Source of the DNA: Streptomyces sp. PsTaAH-137
GTDB lineage: Bacteria > Actinomycetota > Actinomycetes > Streptomycetales > Streptomycetaceae
NCBI RefSeq assembly: GCF_003259365.1
Contig: NZ_QLLY01000001.1
Span: forward strand, 1-64,000
Direction of reading: 5' to 3'
Length of the DNA stretch: 64,000 nucleotides
Under the pieces are notes generated by a model, which saw nothing but the letters and a program-made list of their open reading frames with translations, made no database searches and was not told where the DNA came from. Position numbers and translations under genes: made by a program. Shown here piece by piece: positions 52,365 through 60,665 of this stretch (its first letter is position 1; each line of letters opens with the position of its first letter).

Positions 52365-53186
52365 CTACTTGCGGGCCAGGATCTCGCCGTGCGGCACGGC
52401 GAACCAGGCGTCCGCGTGCGTGCCCCACTCCCGCCACGTGGCGGAGACCGCCGCCAGTTCATCGGCGGTCGCGTGCCCGCCCTCCGTGGCGCGGTCGGCG
52501 TACGCGGAGGCGACGGTCCGGTCCGCCCACAGGCCGCTCCACCAGGCGATCTCGTCCGGCGTCGCGTAACACCACGCGCCCACCGAGCACGTGACGTCCT
52601 CCTGGGCGAAACCGGCCTCCATGGCCCACGACTTGAGGAAGCGGCCGGCGTCCGGCTCCCCGCCGTTGGCCCGCGCGACCCGGCGGTACAGGTCCAGCCA
52701 GTCGTCCATGCCGGGCAGCCGCGGGTACCAGGAGAACACCGCGTAGTCGGAGTCCCGGGCCGCGACGATCCCGCCCGGCTTCGTGACGCGCCGCATCTCC
52801 CGCAGCGCCTGCACCGGATCGCCGACGTGCTGGAGCACCTGGTGGGCGTGCACCACGTCGAACGTGTCGTCGTCCCACTGGAGCGCGTGCACGTCGGCGG
52901 TGGTGAACTCCGTGTTCGTCAGGCCCCGTTCGGCCGCCGTGGTCCGCGCCTGCGCCACGATCCCCTCGGCCATGTCGGCGCCGACCACCCGCCCCTGCGG
53001 CACCAGTTCGGCCAGATCGGCGGTGATGGTGCCGGGACCGCAGCCGATGTCCAGGATCGTGAAGTCGGGCCGGATCACGCCCGAGTCGAGGAGGTAGGCC
53101 GCCGAGTTGGCGGCGGTGCGCCAGGTGTGCGAACGCAGCACGGACTCGTGGTGGCCGTGGGTGTACACGGCGGTCTCCTGCGACAT
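52365..53186 (-). CDS. SAM-dependent methyltransferase (UbiE/Methyltransf_11 type)
   Basis: A 273-residue class I methyltransferase. ILDIGCGPGTITADLAEL (about 44-61) is motif I, GADMAEGIV binds the ribose, and DVVHAHQVLQHVGDP is the post-II region. The N-terminal YTHGHHESVLRSHTWRTAANSAAYLL start is seen in many UbiE-like proteins. The C-terminal half is helical with tryptophans, giving an acceptor pocket of unknown specificity. ATG at 53186. It converges with the transketolase gene. Confidence 0.88.
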   Translation of the reverse strand: MSQETAVYTHGHHESVLRSHTWRTAANSAAYLLDSGVIRPDFTILDIGCGPGTITADLAELVPQGRVVGADMAEGIVAQARTTAAERGLTNTEFTTADVHALQWDDDTFDVVHAHQVLQHVGDPVQALREMRRVTKPGGIVAARDSDYAVFSWYPRLPGMDDWLDLYRRVARANGGEPDAGRFLKSWAMEAGFAQEDVTCSVGAWCYATPDEIAWWSGLWADRTVASAYADRATEGGHATADELAAVSATWREWGTHADAWFAVPHGEILARK

Positions 53187-53227
53187 GACCCGATCCCTTC
53201 ACGGTGGGGCGACACGGTGTGGCTGCC

Positions 53228-53249
53228 GCCCGGGGCGGACGCCCCGGGC
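53228..53249 (-). terminator. Hairpin after the PAP2-lipid kinase gene
   Basis: GCCCGGGGC and GCCCCGGGC, 9-bp perfect arms with a 4-base loop, 47 bases after the kinase stop and 42 bases before the methyltransferase start. No T-run. Confidence 0.6.
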
Positions 53250-53295
53250 GATGTGTTCACCGTACGCGCGCCAACCGGATGATGAGACCCGTGTC

Positions 53296-54807
53296 TCACA
53301 GTATGGTCAGCGGGCGGTACACGCGCAGCGCCTCGTGGTCCTTCTCGATGGTCAGCATCGGTCCGCACGGGCCCACTTCACCGTCGTAGGCGAGCGGGGT
53401 GCCCGGGGCGATGTCGTCCACCCGCAGCCGGGTCATCCGGGTCGCCGTGTGGAACGGGGAGCGGGACAGCGGGCCCGACAGGGCTGCCGCCAGGAGCCGC
53501 AGGCTCGGCATCCGGCCGCCGCCGACCGTGCGCACGTCCAGCAGTCCGTCGGCCAGCGACGCGCGCCGGCCCGCCGTCAGCCCCATCCGGCGGTAGGTGC
53601 AGTTGCCCGCGAACAGCAGCCACAGCTTCCGGTCGCTGCCGCCGATGCGGGCGTTCAGCGGATGGTCGCGCCGCAGCACGTGCACGGCGGCCACCACATC
53701 GGCGAGGCGCCCGCCGACCCGCGCCGACCAGCGCTCGCGTTCGTGGACCAGCTCCGGGTAGGCGCCCAGGCTGAAGGTGTTGAGGAAGATCCCCGAGGTC
53801 TCCGCCGAGTGGAAGCGCCCCACGTCGACCGCGACGGCGTCCCCGCCCTGGACGGCCCGCACCAGATCGCCCGCGTCCTCCACGCCCAGGTCGTACGCGA
53901 AGTGGTTGAGGGTGCCGCCGGGCAGCACCGCCAGCGGCAGCCCGTGCTCCAGGGCCACCCGCGCGGCCGTGTTCACCGAGCCGTCGCCGCCCGAGATGCC
54001 GAGCGCGCGGGCGTGCGACGCGGCCTTCTGGAGCACCGGCACGAGATCGCCGCCGGTGAACTCCACGAACTCCGCCGCGGGCAGCGCGTCCCGCAGCGCC
54101 TTCACCTTCTCCGGCGTCCCCGCGTTCGTGTTCACCACCATCACCAGGCCCTCGCCGCCCGGCAGCGCCGGCACGTCCTCCACCAGCGGGCGCCCCGGTG
54201 ACGGCATCTGGTCGCGCGTCGGGACCAGACCTCGTACGGCATAGGCGGCACCCACCCCGAGCGCGGCGCCCACCAGGACATCGCCCGGGAAGTGGGCGCC
54301 CGTGTAGACACGGGAGGCGGCCACGGAGAAGGCCAGCGGGGCCATGGCCGCGCCCCAGCCCCGCGACTCCAGGGCCACCCCGGTCGCGAAGGCCGCGGCC
54401 GACGCCGAGTGCCCGGACGGGAAGGACGTCGTGAACGGCTGCCGCTTCAGCCGCCTGGCCAGCGGCACCGGGTCGAGCACGGGGCGGGCCCGGCGCACCG
54501 AGCGCTTGCCCAGCGTGTTGATGGTCGCCGACGCCACGGCGAGGGACGCGATGCCGCGCACGGCGGCCCTGCGGGCCTTCGGCGACCCGCTCATCGCGAG
54601 GGCACCGCCGATCCCGAACCAGAGGACACCATGGTTGGCGGCCCGGCTGAGCCGGGGCAGGACCCGCTCGGCACCGGGCCAGTTCGAGCCGGCGGCGAAC
54701 TCGAAGACGCGCCGGTCGAGGGAGGCGAGGCGTCCCCGCAGGGACGGCCCCGGCTTGGTCACGGACGGCGCGGGCGAGATGAGGTCGGCGAAGAAGTCGG
54801 CACACAT
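53296..54807 (-). CDS. PAP2 phosphatase fused to diacylglycerol/lipid kinase domain
   Basis: A 503-residue bifunctional membrane-associated protein. Residues about 30-195 are a PAP2/phosphatidic acid phosphatase domain (KRSVRRARP, FPSGHSASAAAF, SRVYTGAHFPGDVLVG, the three catalytic motifs) with several hydrophobic segments. Residues about 210-500 are a DAGK/YegS-type lipid kinase catalytic domain (MVVNTNAGTPEKV, SGGDGSVNTAA, LPGGTLNHFAYDLG). One part removes and the other adds a lipid phosphate, suggesting a lipid carrier or undecaprenol cycle. ATG at 54807. Confidence 0.9.
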   Translation of the reverse strand: MCADFFADLISPAPSVTKPGPSLRGRLASLDRRVFEFAAGSNWPGAERVLPRLSRAANHGVLWFGIGGALAMSGSPKARRAAVRGIASLAVASATINTLGKRSVRRARPVLDPVPLARRLKRQPFTTSFPSGHSASAAAFATGVALESRGWGAAMAPLAFSVAASRVYTGAHFPGDVLVGAALGVGAAYAVRGLVPTRDQMPSPGRPLVEDVPALPGGEGLVMVVNTNAGTPEKVKALRDALPAAEFVEFTGGDLVPVLQKAASHARALGISGGDGSVNTAARVALEHGLPLAVLPGGTLNHFAYDLGVEDAGDLVRAVQGGDAVAVDVGRFHSAETSGIFLNTFSLGAYPELVHERERWSARVGGRLADVVAAVHVLRRDHPLNARIGGSDRKLWLLFAGNCTYRRMGLTAGRRASLADGLLDVRTVGGGRMPSLRLLAAALSGPLSRSPFHTATRMTRLRVDDIAPGTPLAYDGEVGPCGPMLTIEKDHEALRVYRPLTIL

Positions 54808-54863
54808 GTCACGACGGTTACCCCGTGCCGGGGCCCGCACCCGGCCCCGGCCTGCCAATTCAT

Positions 54864-54893
54864 TTGCCCGTCACCCGCACGGGCGTCCACAAT
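54864..54893 (+). promoter_or_regulatory. Candidate sigma-70-type promoter of the ABC-F gene
   Basis: TTGCCC (54864-54869), 18-base spacer, CACAAT (54888-54893), eight bases before the ATG at 54902. No Shine-Dalgarno is visible upstream of that ATG, so transcription would begin at or next to it and the message would be leaderless. Confidence 0.5.
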
Positions 54894-54901
54894 GCGGGAT
54901 C

Positions 54902-56524
54902 ATGGGACATCTGGAAGCCGCGCACCTCGAGTACTACTTGCCGGACGGGCGGGCGCTGCTCGGCGACGTCTCCTTCCGGGTCGGCGAGGGCGCGGTCGTC
55001 GCCCTGGTCGGGCCGAACGGCGCGGGAAAGACCACCCTGCTCCGCCTGATCTCCGGCGAGCTCCAGCCGCACGGCGGCTCCGTCACCGTCGGCGGCGGCC
55101 TCGGCGTGATGCGCCAGTTCGTCGGCTCGGTCCGCGACGAGACGACCGTCCGTGACCTGCTCGTCTCCGTCGCCCAGCCCCGGCTCCGCGAGGCCGCGAA
55201 GGCCGTCGACAAGGCCGAGCACGCGATCATGACGGTCGACGACGAGGCCGCGCAGATGAGCTACGCCCAGGCGCTCGCCGACTGGGCCGAGGTCCAGGGC
55301 TACGAGGCGGAGACGCTCTGGGACATGTGCACCATGGCCGCGCTCGGCGTCCCCTACGACAAGGCCCAGTTCCGCGCCGTGAGCACGCTCTCCGGCGGTG
55401 AGCAGAAGCGCCTGGTCCTGGAGGCGCTGCTGCGCGGCCAGGACGAGGTCCTGCTCCTCGACGAGCCGGACAACTACCTCGACGTCCCCGGCAAGCGCTG
55501 GCTGGAGGAGAAGCTCCGCGAGACCCGCAAGACGGTCCTCTTCGTCTCCCACGACCGCGAGCTGCTCGCCCGCTCCGCCGAGAAGATCGTCAGCGTCGAG
55601 CCCGGACCCGGCGGCGCCGACGCCTGGGTGCACGGCGGCGGCTTCTCCACGTACCACGAGGCCCGCCGCGAGCGCTTCGCCCGCTTCGAGGAGCTGCGCC
55701 GCCGCTGGGACGAGAAGCACGCCCAGCTCAAGAAGCTCGTGATCAACCTCCGGCAGGCCGCCGCGGTCAGCCACGAGATGGCCTCCCGCTACGCGGCCGC
55801 GCAGACCCGCCTGCGCAAGTTCGAGGAGGCGGGCCCGCCGCCCGAGCCGCCGCGCGAGCAGGACATCACCATGCGCCTGAAGGGCGGCCGCACCGGCGTG
55901 CGCGCCGTGACCTGCCAGGGCCTGGAGCTGACCGGCCTGATGAAACCCTTCGACCTGGAGGTCTTCTACGGCGAACGCGTGGCGGTCCTCGGCTCGAACG
56001 GCTCGGGCAAGTCCCACTTCCTGCGCCTGCTGGCCGGCGACGACTCGGTGGCGCACACCGGCGCCTGGAAGCTGGGCGCCCGCGTGGTCCCCGGCCACTT
56101 CGCCCAGACCCACGCCCACCCCGAACTCCAGGGCCGACCGCTGCTCGACATCCTCTGGCGCGACCACGCCAAGGACCGCGGCGCGGCGATGTCCCTGCTG
56201 CGCCGCTACGAGCTGACGGCCCAGGCCGAGCAGAACTTCGAGCGGCTGTCGGGCGGCCAGCAGGCCCGCTTCCAGATCCTGCTCCTCGAACTGGAGGGCG
56301 CCACCGCCCTGCTCCTGGACGAGCCCACCGACAACCTCGACCTGGAGTCGGCCGAAGCCCTCCAGGAGGGCCTGGAGTCCTTCGACGGAACGGTCCTCTC
56401 GGTCACCCACGACCGCTGGTTCGCCCGCGCCTTCGACCGCTACCTGGTCTTCGGCTCGGACGGCAAGGTCCGCGAGACCACGGAGCCCGTCTGGGACGAG
56501 CGCCGGGTGGAGCGCGCCCGCTAG
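54902..56524 (+). CDS. ABC-F family ATPase
   Basis: A 540-residue soluble protein with two ABC ATPase domains and no membrane helices. Domain 1: GPNGAGKTT, LSGGEQKR, LLLDEPDNYLD; domain 2: GSNGSGKSH, LSGGQQAR, LLLDEPTDNLD. They are joined by a charged linker with FARFEELRRRWDEKHAQLKK. ABC-F proteins bind the ribosome and can relieve stalling or protect from antibiotics; this one is not clearly a resistance type. ATG at 54902, with no upstream in-frame methionine close by and no ribosome site, implies a leaderless transcript. Divergent from the PAP2-kinase gene. Confidence 0.92.
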   Translation: MGHLEAAHLEYYLPDGRALLGDVSFRVGEGAVVALVGPNGAGKTTLLRLISGELQPHGGSVTVGGGLGVMRQFVGSVRDETTVRDLLVSVAQPRLREAAKAVDKAEHAIMTVDDEAAQMSYAQALADWAEVQGYEAETLWDMCTMAALGVPYDKAQFRAVSTLSGGEQKRLVLEALLRGQDEVLLLDEPDNYLDVPGKRWLEEKLRETRKTVLFVSHDRELLARSAEKIVSVEPGPGGADAWVHGGGFSTYHEARRERFARFEELRRRWDEKHAQLKKLVINLRQAAAVSHEMASRYAAAQTRLRKFEEAGPPPEPPREQDITMRLKGGRTGVRAVTCQGLELTGLMKPFDLEVFYGERVAVLGSNGSGKSHFLRLLAGDDSVAHTGAWKLGARVVPGHFAQTHAHPELQGRPLLDILWRDHAKDRGAAMSLLRRYELTAQAEQNFERLSGGQQARFQILLLELEGATALLLDEPTDNLDLESAEALQEGLESFDGTVLSVTHDRWFARAFDRYLVFGSDGKVRETTEPVWDERRVERAR

Positions 56525-56543
56525 GTCTCCTCCGGCGCGAGGC

Positions 56544-57560
56544 TCACGCGTCCCAGCGCAGCAGTGCCCCGAGGCCGCCGGCCGGCCCGGTGGCCGGGTC
56601 CGACCCGGCCACCGACACCGCCTCGGCCCCGGCGGCCGCCGCGCACCGCAGCAGCGCGTCGTCGGCCCGCGCGGGCACCGCGTCCCGCGCCCCGAGCACC
56701 GCCGGCTCGTCCCGCTCCACCCCGACCTGGTCGGGCTCGGCGCCGACCCAGATCGGCCGGTGCGCGTCGGGCCCGTCGGCCCGGACCAGCAACTGCGAGA
56801 TCCGGTGCTCGCGTGCCGCGTCCACCAGCGCGGGCACGCCCTCCGCGGCCTCCTCGCCACGGCTGCGCGCGGCGGCGAACAGCTCCGCCTCGTGGGCGGC
56901 GCGGGCCCGGGGCAGCGCGGCGCCGAGCCGCCCGGCGCCCGCACCGGAACCGGCCCGCAGCGCCCGCTCCCGCAGCGCCGCGGGCAGCCGCTCGCGCACG
57001 GCGGCGCACTCCGCCTCGTTGCCGACCAGGACGACGAGATCGGCCCGGGCCCCGGCCTGGCAGCGCACGAGCGCCTCCGCGATCTCGGCGGCCCCGGGCA
57101 CCCAGCCGTCCGCGATCCAGAGCGGAACGTGCCGCTCCGTCCCGTGAGGTCCGTCCGGCTCCAGGGTGATGTCCGCGCCGTCCCGGCCGATCCGCGCGAC
57201 CAGACACAGCGGTTCCGCGCCGGCCAGGTCCAGCAGCGGAGCGATGTGCGGCAGCGCCGCCCAGCGCACCGACGTCCCCGGCGGCGCCGTGCTCAACGGC
57301 GGATCGAGGACCACCTCGCCGCCGGTGGCGAAGAACGCCCGCCCGACCGGATCGGAAGCGTGCCGCAGCTCGTCGAAGGCCATCCGCACCGCATGACACG
57401 TGGCCTCGTCCGCCCCGGCCCCGGCGAGCGCCCGCTGCACCGCCAGCGACTCCAGTGAGCGCTCCTCGGCGGTGCAGGCGCGGTGGCGGGCCGCGTCGAC
57501 GTACACGGACGCCCAGGGACCGGGCCGGTCGCACAGTGGGGTGAGGAACGCCAGGTCCAT
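56544..57560 (-). CDS. Bacterial eRF1-like protein (baeRF family 2)
   Basis: A 338-residue protein that I place in the bacterial archaeo-eukaryotic release factor family (baeRF2, Vms1-like). It starts MDLAFLTPLCDRPGPWASVYVD-like (kept short here), with an N-terminal beta-rich part to about 130 and LVVLVGNEAECAAVRERLP in the middle domain. HEAELFAAARSRGEEAAEG and VDAAREHRISQLLV form the C-terminal half. Members occur in stress operons and may act on stalled ribosomes; that role is inferred. ATG at 57560. A SigB-like promoter lies 57 bases upstream. Confidence 0.78.
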   Translation of the reverse strand: MDLAFLTPLCDRPGPWASVYVDAARHRACTAEERSLESLAVQRALAGAGADEATCHAVRMAFDELRHASDPVGRAFFATGGEVVLDPPLSTAPPGTSVRWAALPHIAPLLDLAGAEPLCLVARIGRDGADITLEPDGPHGTERHVPLWIADGWVPGAAEIAEALVRCQAGARADLVVLVGNEAECAAVRERLPAALRERALRAGSGAGAGRLGAALPRARAAHEAELFAAARSRGEEAAEGVPALVDAAREHRISQLLVRADGPDAHRPIWVGAEPDQVGVERDEPAVLGARDAVPARADDALLRCAAAAGAEAVSVAGSDPATGPAGGLGALLRWDA

Positions 57561-57616
57561 GTCTGCCTCCCGGAGGTCGTGGGCGCGGCGGGGCGGAATA
57601 CCGCGTTCGGAAGCGG

Positions 57617-57641
57617 GTACCCCGTGCGCCCCCCGGCAGAC
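57617..57641 (-). promoter_or_regulatory. SigB-type promoter for the eRF1-like gene
   Basis: Minus strand GTCT-N15-GGGTAC fits the streptomycete SigB consensus GNNT-N14-16-GGGTAY exactly, 57 bases before the ATG at 57560. A plus-strand GAAT-N15-GGGTAC (57596-57620) shares the GGGTACC palindrome. Confidence 0.6.
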
Positions 57642-57848
57642 GGGAGTGACACGCACGGGTGAAGGGGGCGTGTCGCCGCGCACCCTCGACATGCGGGACG
57701 ATATGGGGGCGGTCGCGGACCGGTGCCTGGTGCAGGCGTCGTCGCCATCGCCCGGCGACGGTCGTACGCTGCTGGGTCGGCGGACGAACCGGGACGCGGG
57801 ATTCCCGTACGCACGGCGCGGCATGACAGGGCATCACGAGGAGTCAGG

Positions 57849-58844
57849 GTGGCGAGAACGTCCTTGCGGACGGAAGACGTCGACCGGGCCATGGAAGCGA
57901 TCAAGACCGCTTTCTACAGCAACCGGCTGGACGTGCTGTCGCGCCCCGAACGGTTCGGTGCCGAGTTCGACATGCTCGAACTCGGCGGGATCACCGTCGG
58001 GGACCTCAGGTGCGGGGCCGATGTCCGCGTGCGCTGCGGGGAGTTGGGCTCCTACCACGTGAACATCCCGGTCGGCGCCGCCCTGTCCTGGCATCAGGCG
58101 AGCGGACCCGGACAACTCACCGTGCCCGGCACGGCCGCCGTGTTCCAGCCGGTCGGCAGCACGTCCGTGGACCAGTGGACCGGCGAGGGCCGGATCCTCG
58201 CCCTGAAGATCGAACGGCCGCTGCTGGAACGGCGCGTGGAGGAGCTGACCGGCCGCCCGCTGCGCGGACCGCTCGTCCTCGAACCCGGCATGGACCTGAC
58301 GCGCGGCCGCGGCCGGGCCTGGGCCCGGCTCATCGGCACGCTCGTCGACGACCTCGACGAGGACGTCCATCTGCTCCAACACCCGCTGGTCGCGGCGCCG
58401 TTGCGGGACGCCGTCGTCAACGGCCTGCTGCTGAGCGCCGATCACCCCTGGCGCGACGCCCTGGAGCAGCCCGCCGGAGGACTGCGCCCCGCCCCGGTCA
58501 AACGCGCCATGGACGCGATGCGCGAACGCCCCGAACACCCCTTCACCACCGCGGAACTCGCCCGCGAGGCGCGGGTCGGCGTGCGGTGGTTGCAGGAGGC
58601 GTTCGCCCGCTATGTGGGGATGCCGCCGATGGCGTATCTGCGCTCGGTCCGCCTGGAGCGGGCCCACGCCGATCTGCTCGCCGCGGACCCGCGTTCGGTC
58701 TCCGTCAGCGCCGTCGCCCACCGCTGGGGCTTCGGGCACCTGGGGCGGTTCGCCGAGCAGTACCGGGCCAAGTACGGCCAGGTACCGTCCACCACGCTGC
58801 GCGCGGTGGACGGCGACACCCTCTGGATCCCCCGGGGGCCCTGA
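57849..58844 (+). CDS. AraC-family transcriptional regulator
   Basis: A 331-residue activator-type protein. The N-terminal half is an AraC_binding_2 cupin-like domain (GGITVGDLRCGADVRVRCG, SYHVNIPVGAALSWHQ). The C-terminal AraC helix-turn-helix pair is at about 220-310 (FTTAELAREARVGVRWLQEAF, MPPMAYLRSVRLERAHADLL, SVSAVAHRWGFGHLGRFAEQYR). GTG at 57849 has GAGGAG at good spacing, preferred to an upstream ATG without one. The 288 bases before it hold a divergent promoter region. Target genes are unknown. Confidence 0.87.
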   Translation: MARTSLRTEDVDRAMEAIKTAFYSNRLDVLSRPERFGAEFDMLELGGITVGDLRCGADVRVRCGELGSYHVNIPVGAALSWHQASGPGQLTVPGTAAVFQPVGSTSVDQWTGEGRILALKIERPLLERRVEELTGRPLRGPLVLEPGMDLTRGRGRAWARLIGTLVDDLDEDVHLLQHPLVAAPLRDAVVNGLLLSADHPWRDALEQPAGGLRPAPVKRAMDAMRERPEHPFTTAELAREARVGVRWLQEAFARYVGMPPMAYLRSVRLERAHADLLAADPRSVSVSAVAHRWGFGHLGRFAEQYRAKYGQVPSTTLRAVDGDTLWIPRGP

Positions 58845-58854
58845 CGGCCGCGGC

Positions 58855-59400
58855 TCACACGCCGCTGACCTGCTCCAGGAGCGCCGCGTCGAACGCCTTG
58901 AGGTCGTCCGGGCGGCGGCTGGTGACCAGCACGTTCGGGCCGCCGGTGCAGATCTTGACCTGCTCGTCGACCCAGGTGCCGCCCGCGTTGCGGATGTCGG
59001 TGGCCAGGCTCGGCCACGACGTCAGCGTGCGGCCGCGCACCACGTCGGCCTCGACCAGCGTCCACGCGGCGTGGCAGATCGCCGCGACCGGCAGGCCCCG
59101 CGTGAAGAAGTCCCGGACGAACGCCACCGCGTCCGGGTCGGTGCGCAGCTGGTCGGGGTTGGCCACCCCGCCCGGCAGCACCAGCGCGTCGAAGCCCTCG
59201 GCGCCGGTGGCCGCGAGGTCGGCGACGGTCTTCTCGACGGGGAACGTGTCCGCCTTGTCGAGGTGATGGAACGCCTGCACCTCACCGAGGCGCGTCGACA
59301 CGAGCACGGGCTCGCCGCCCGCGTCCCGCACGGCCTGCCAGGGATCGGTCAGCTCCACCTGCTCGACGCCCTCGGGTGCCACCAGGAACGCGATGCGCAT
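58855..59400 (-). CDS. DJ-1/PfpI family protein
   Basis: A 181-residue protein of the DJ-1/PfpI superfamily. The reactive cysteine is C109 in VAAICHAAW with histidine H110; the conserved glutamate is near VEQVELTDP. PGGVANPDQLR and the C-terminal TSRRPDDLKAFDAALLE block match PfpI/YhbO types, which act as stress-linked glyoxalase or deglycase-like enzymes. ATG at 59400. It follows the CBS gene by 7 bases and is likely co-transcribed from the SigB-like promoter upstream of that gene. Confidence 0.9.
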   Translation of the reverse strand: MRIAFLVAPEGVEQVELTDPWQAVRDAGGEPVLVSTRLGEVQAFHHLDKADTFPVEKTVADLAATGAEGFDALVLPGGVANPDQLRTDPDAVAFVRDFFTRGLPVAAICHAAWTLVEADVVRGRTLTSWPSLATDIRNAGGTWVDEQVKICTGGPNVLVTSRRPDDLKAFDAALLEQVSGV

Positions 59401-59407
59401 CAGTCGC

Positions 59408-59884
59408 TCAACTCCCTTGTACGAATGGATCTTTCTGTACGGGCCCTGCGGCGGGCCCGCCGGCCGGGGCGTCCGGTACGCCGCCGCTGAGGTCGGCGAG
59501 CGTCGAACCCGGATCCCGGGCGACCGCCAGATCGCCCAGGCTCACCATGCCGACCGCCCGGCCGTCCTCGACGACCGGCAGGCGGCGCACCGAGTGCTCC
59601 CGCATCAGGGTCACCGCGGCCGACACCGGCTCGTCCGGGCCGACCGACACCGGACGCGGCGTGCAGACGGCCTCGGCGCTGACGGTCAGCGGGTCCGCGC
59701 CGTCGGCCACGGCACGCAACGTGATGTCCCGATCCGTGAGCACTCCGACGAGTCCCGCCTCGTCCGCCACCAGGACATCACCGATGCCCTGGGCCCGCAT
59801 CAGTTGCGCGGCCTCCACCAGGGAGGCGTCGGGACGTACCGCCACGACGCCCGGTGTCATGACGTCCCTGACCACATCGGCCAT
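59408..59884 (-). CDS. Two-CBS-domain protein
   Basis: A 158-residue protein made of a CBS pair (about 5-60 and 70-130: VRDVMTPGVVAVRPDASLVEAAQLM, TDRDITLRAVADG, HSVRRLPVVEDGRAVGMVSLGDLA), with a Gly/Pro-rich tail. CBS pairs bind adenine nucleotides and act as energy sensors. ATG at 59884. The upstream promoter GAAT-N15-GGGTAC suggests SigB-type control, and the neighbouring DJ-1 and DUF2795 genes fit a stress operon. Partner protein unknown. Confidence 0.9.
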   Translation of the reverse strand: MADVVRDVMTPGVVAVRPDASLVEAAQLMRAQGIGDVLVADEAGLVGVLTDRDITLRAVADGADPLTVSAEAVCTPRPVSVGPDEPVSAAVTLMREHSVRRLPVVEDGRAVGMVSLGDLAVARDPGSTLADLSGGVPDAPAGGPAAGPVQKDPFVQGS

Positions 59885-59932
59885 GGCCCCGGCCTCTCTG
59901 CTCCGTCGGGCTGGTCCGTGACCCCGGCCGCG

Positions 59933-59957
59933 GTACCCGGCCGGGGCCCTTTCATTC
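59933..59957 (-). promoter_or_regulatory. SigB-type promoter for the CBS-DJ-1 genes
   Basis: Minus strand GAAT-N15-GGGTAC, a match to GNNT-N14-16-GGGTAY, 49 bases before the CBS ATG at 59884. It overlaps the last bases of the DUF2795 gene. Confidence 0.6.
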
Positions 59958-60347
59958 CTGGTCGCCGGACTCCTGGTCGCCGATGAGGGCCCTGGCCAGC
60001 TCCGACGCCGTACCGAACGTGGTGTCCGGCGGCAGGGCGGCCACCCGGTCGACGAGCCCGTCCGGCGCGGACCGCTCGCGCAGCGTCCCCGCGAGCGCCG
60101 CCGGCGCCGCCGGGAACGACGTGCGGCCGAGCAGCCGTCCGAGTTCCAGCCGGAGCGCTTCCGGGCGACCCGGCCCCCGGCCGGGCAGCACCGGGCCGCC
60201 CGCCACCTCGGGATCGTCGTCGGCCACCGGCTCCGGATCGTGCCACTCGGCGGTCCGCGTGGGATGACCGGACCGCAACAGGCCCTGCAACTCGTGCTTC
60301 ATCTCGTCGTCGCGGTGTGCGCTGAGCCGGTCGCTGCCTCGCTGCAT
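59952..60347 (-). CDS. DUF2795 domain protein
   Basis: A 131-residue acidic protein. The N-terminus is charged (MKHELQGLLRSGHP, then EPVADDDPEV). The C-terminal 60 residues are of the DUF2795 type (LRERSAPDGLVDRVAALPPDTTFGTASELARALIG-like, shown here in parts: LVDRVAALPPD, ASELARALI). DUF2795 proteins are common in actinobacteria and often lie in stress gene groups; the function is unknown. ATG at 60347 after GGAGGGAC. A SigB-like promoter lies 35 bases upstream. Divergent from the sigma factor gene. Confidence 0.72.
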   Translation of the reverse strand: MQRGSDRLSAHRDDEMKHELQGLLRSGHPTRTAEWHDPEPVADDDPEVAGGPVLPGRGPGRPEALRLELGRLLGRTSFPAAPAALAGTLRERSAPDGLVDRVAALPPDTTFGTASELARALIGDQESGDQE

Positions 60348-60665
60348 CTGTCCCTCCTGTGTCTGGGCGGTGCGCGGTCGCGTACCCGAGTGCCCACCGC
60401 TGACACCTGCCGTTCCGCCCGGTCCGCGCGGCGGTGTCCGTCCGGGCGGGGCAGCGGTGTTTGTCCGGACAGGGCAGGGGCAGGCGAAAGTGAGTGCTTC
60501 GGACAGGAGGCACGTCCGTGGGACGGACGGGTGCGCACCGCGTATCCGCCCCGGGACAGCGACACGCTGACCCCGCCCCGGGTGTGTCCGACTCCGTTCC
60601 GGGGCGCGACTCCCACGGTGACCACCGCCAAGGCACCACGACGCACCACCCAGGGAGTTGCGATC
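60348..60665. other. Divergent regulatory region between the DUF2795 and sigma factor genes
   Basis: The 318-base gap holds the minus-strand SigB-type promoter at 60382-60406. On the plus side, GGGTGT near 60580 resembles a SigB -10 but lacks a proper -35 at the right distance, so the sigma gene promoter is not assigned. No small ORF with a good ribosome site was found. Confidence 0.6.
60382..60406 (-). promoter_or_regulatory. SigB-type promoter for the DUF2795 gene
   Basis: Minus strand GTGT-N15-GGGTAC, a match to GNNT-N14-16-GGGTAY, with the -10 ending 35 bases before the ATG at 60347. Confidence 0.65.

Noticed and set aside
54818..54842. SigB-type promoter (GGGT-N15-GGGTAA) before the PAP2-kinase gene
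   Set aside because: The last -10 base is A instead of C/T and the match could be chance in GC-rich DNA, so it was not counted with the other three.
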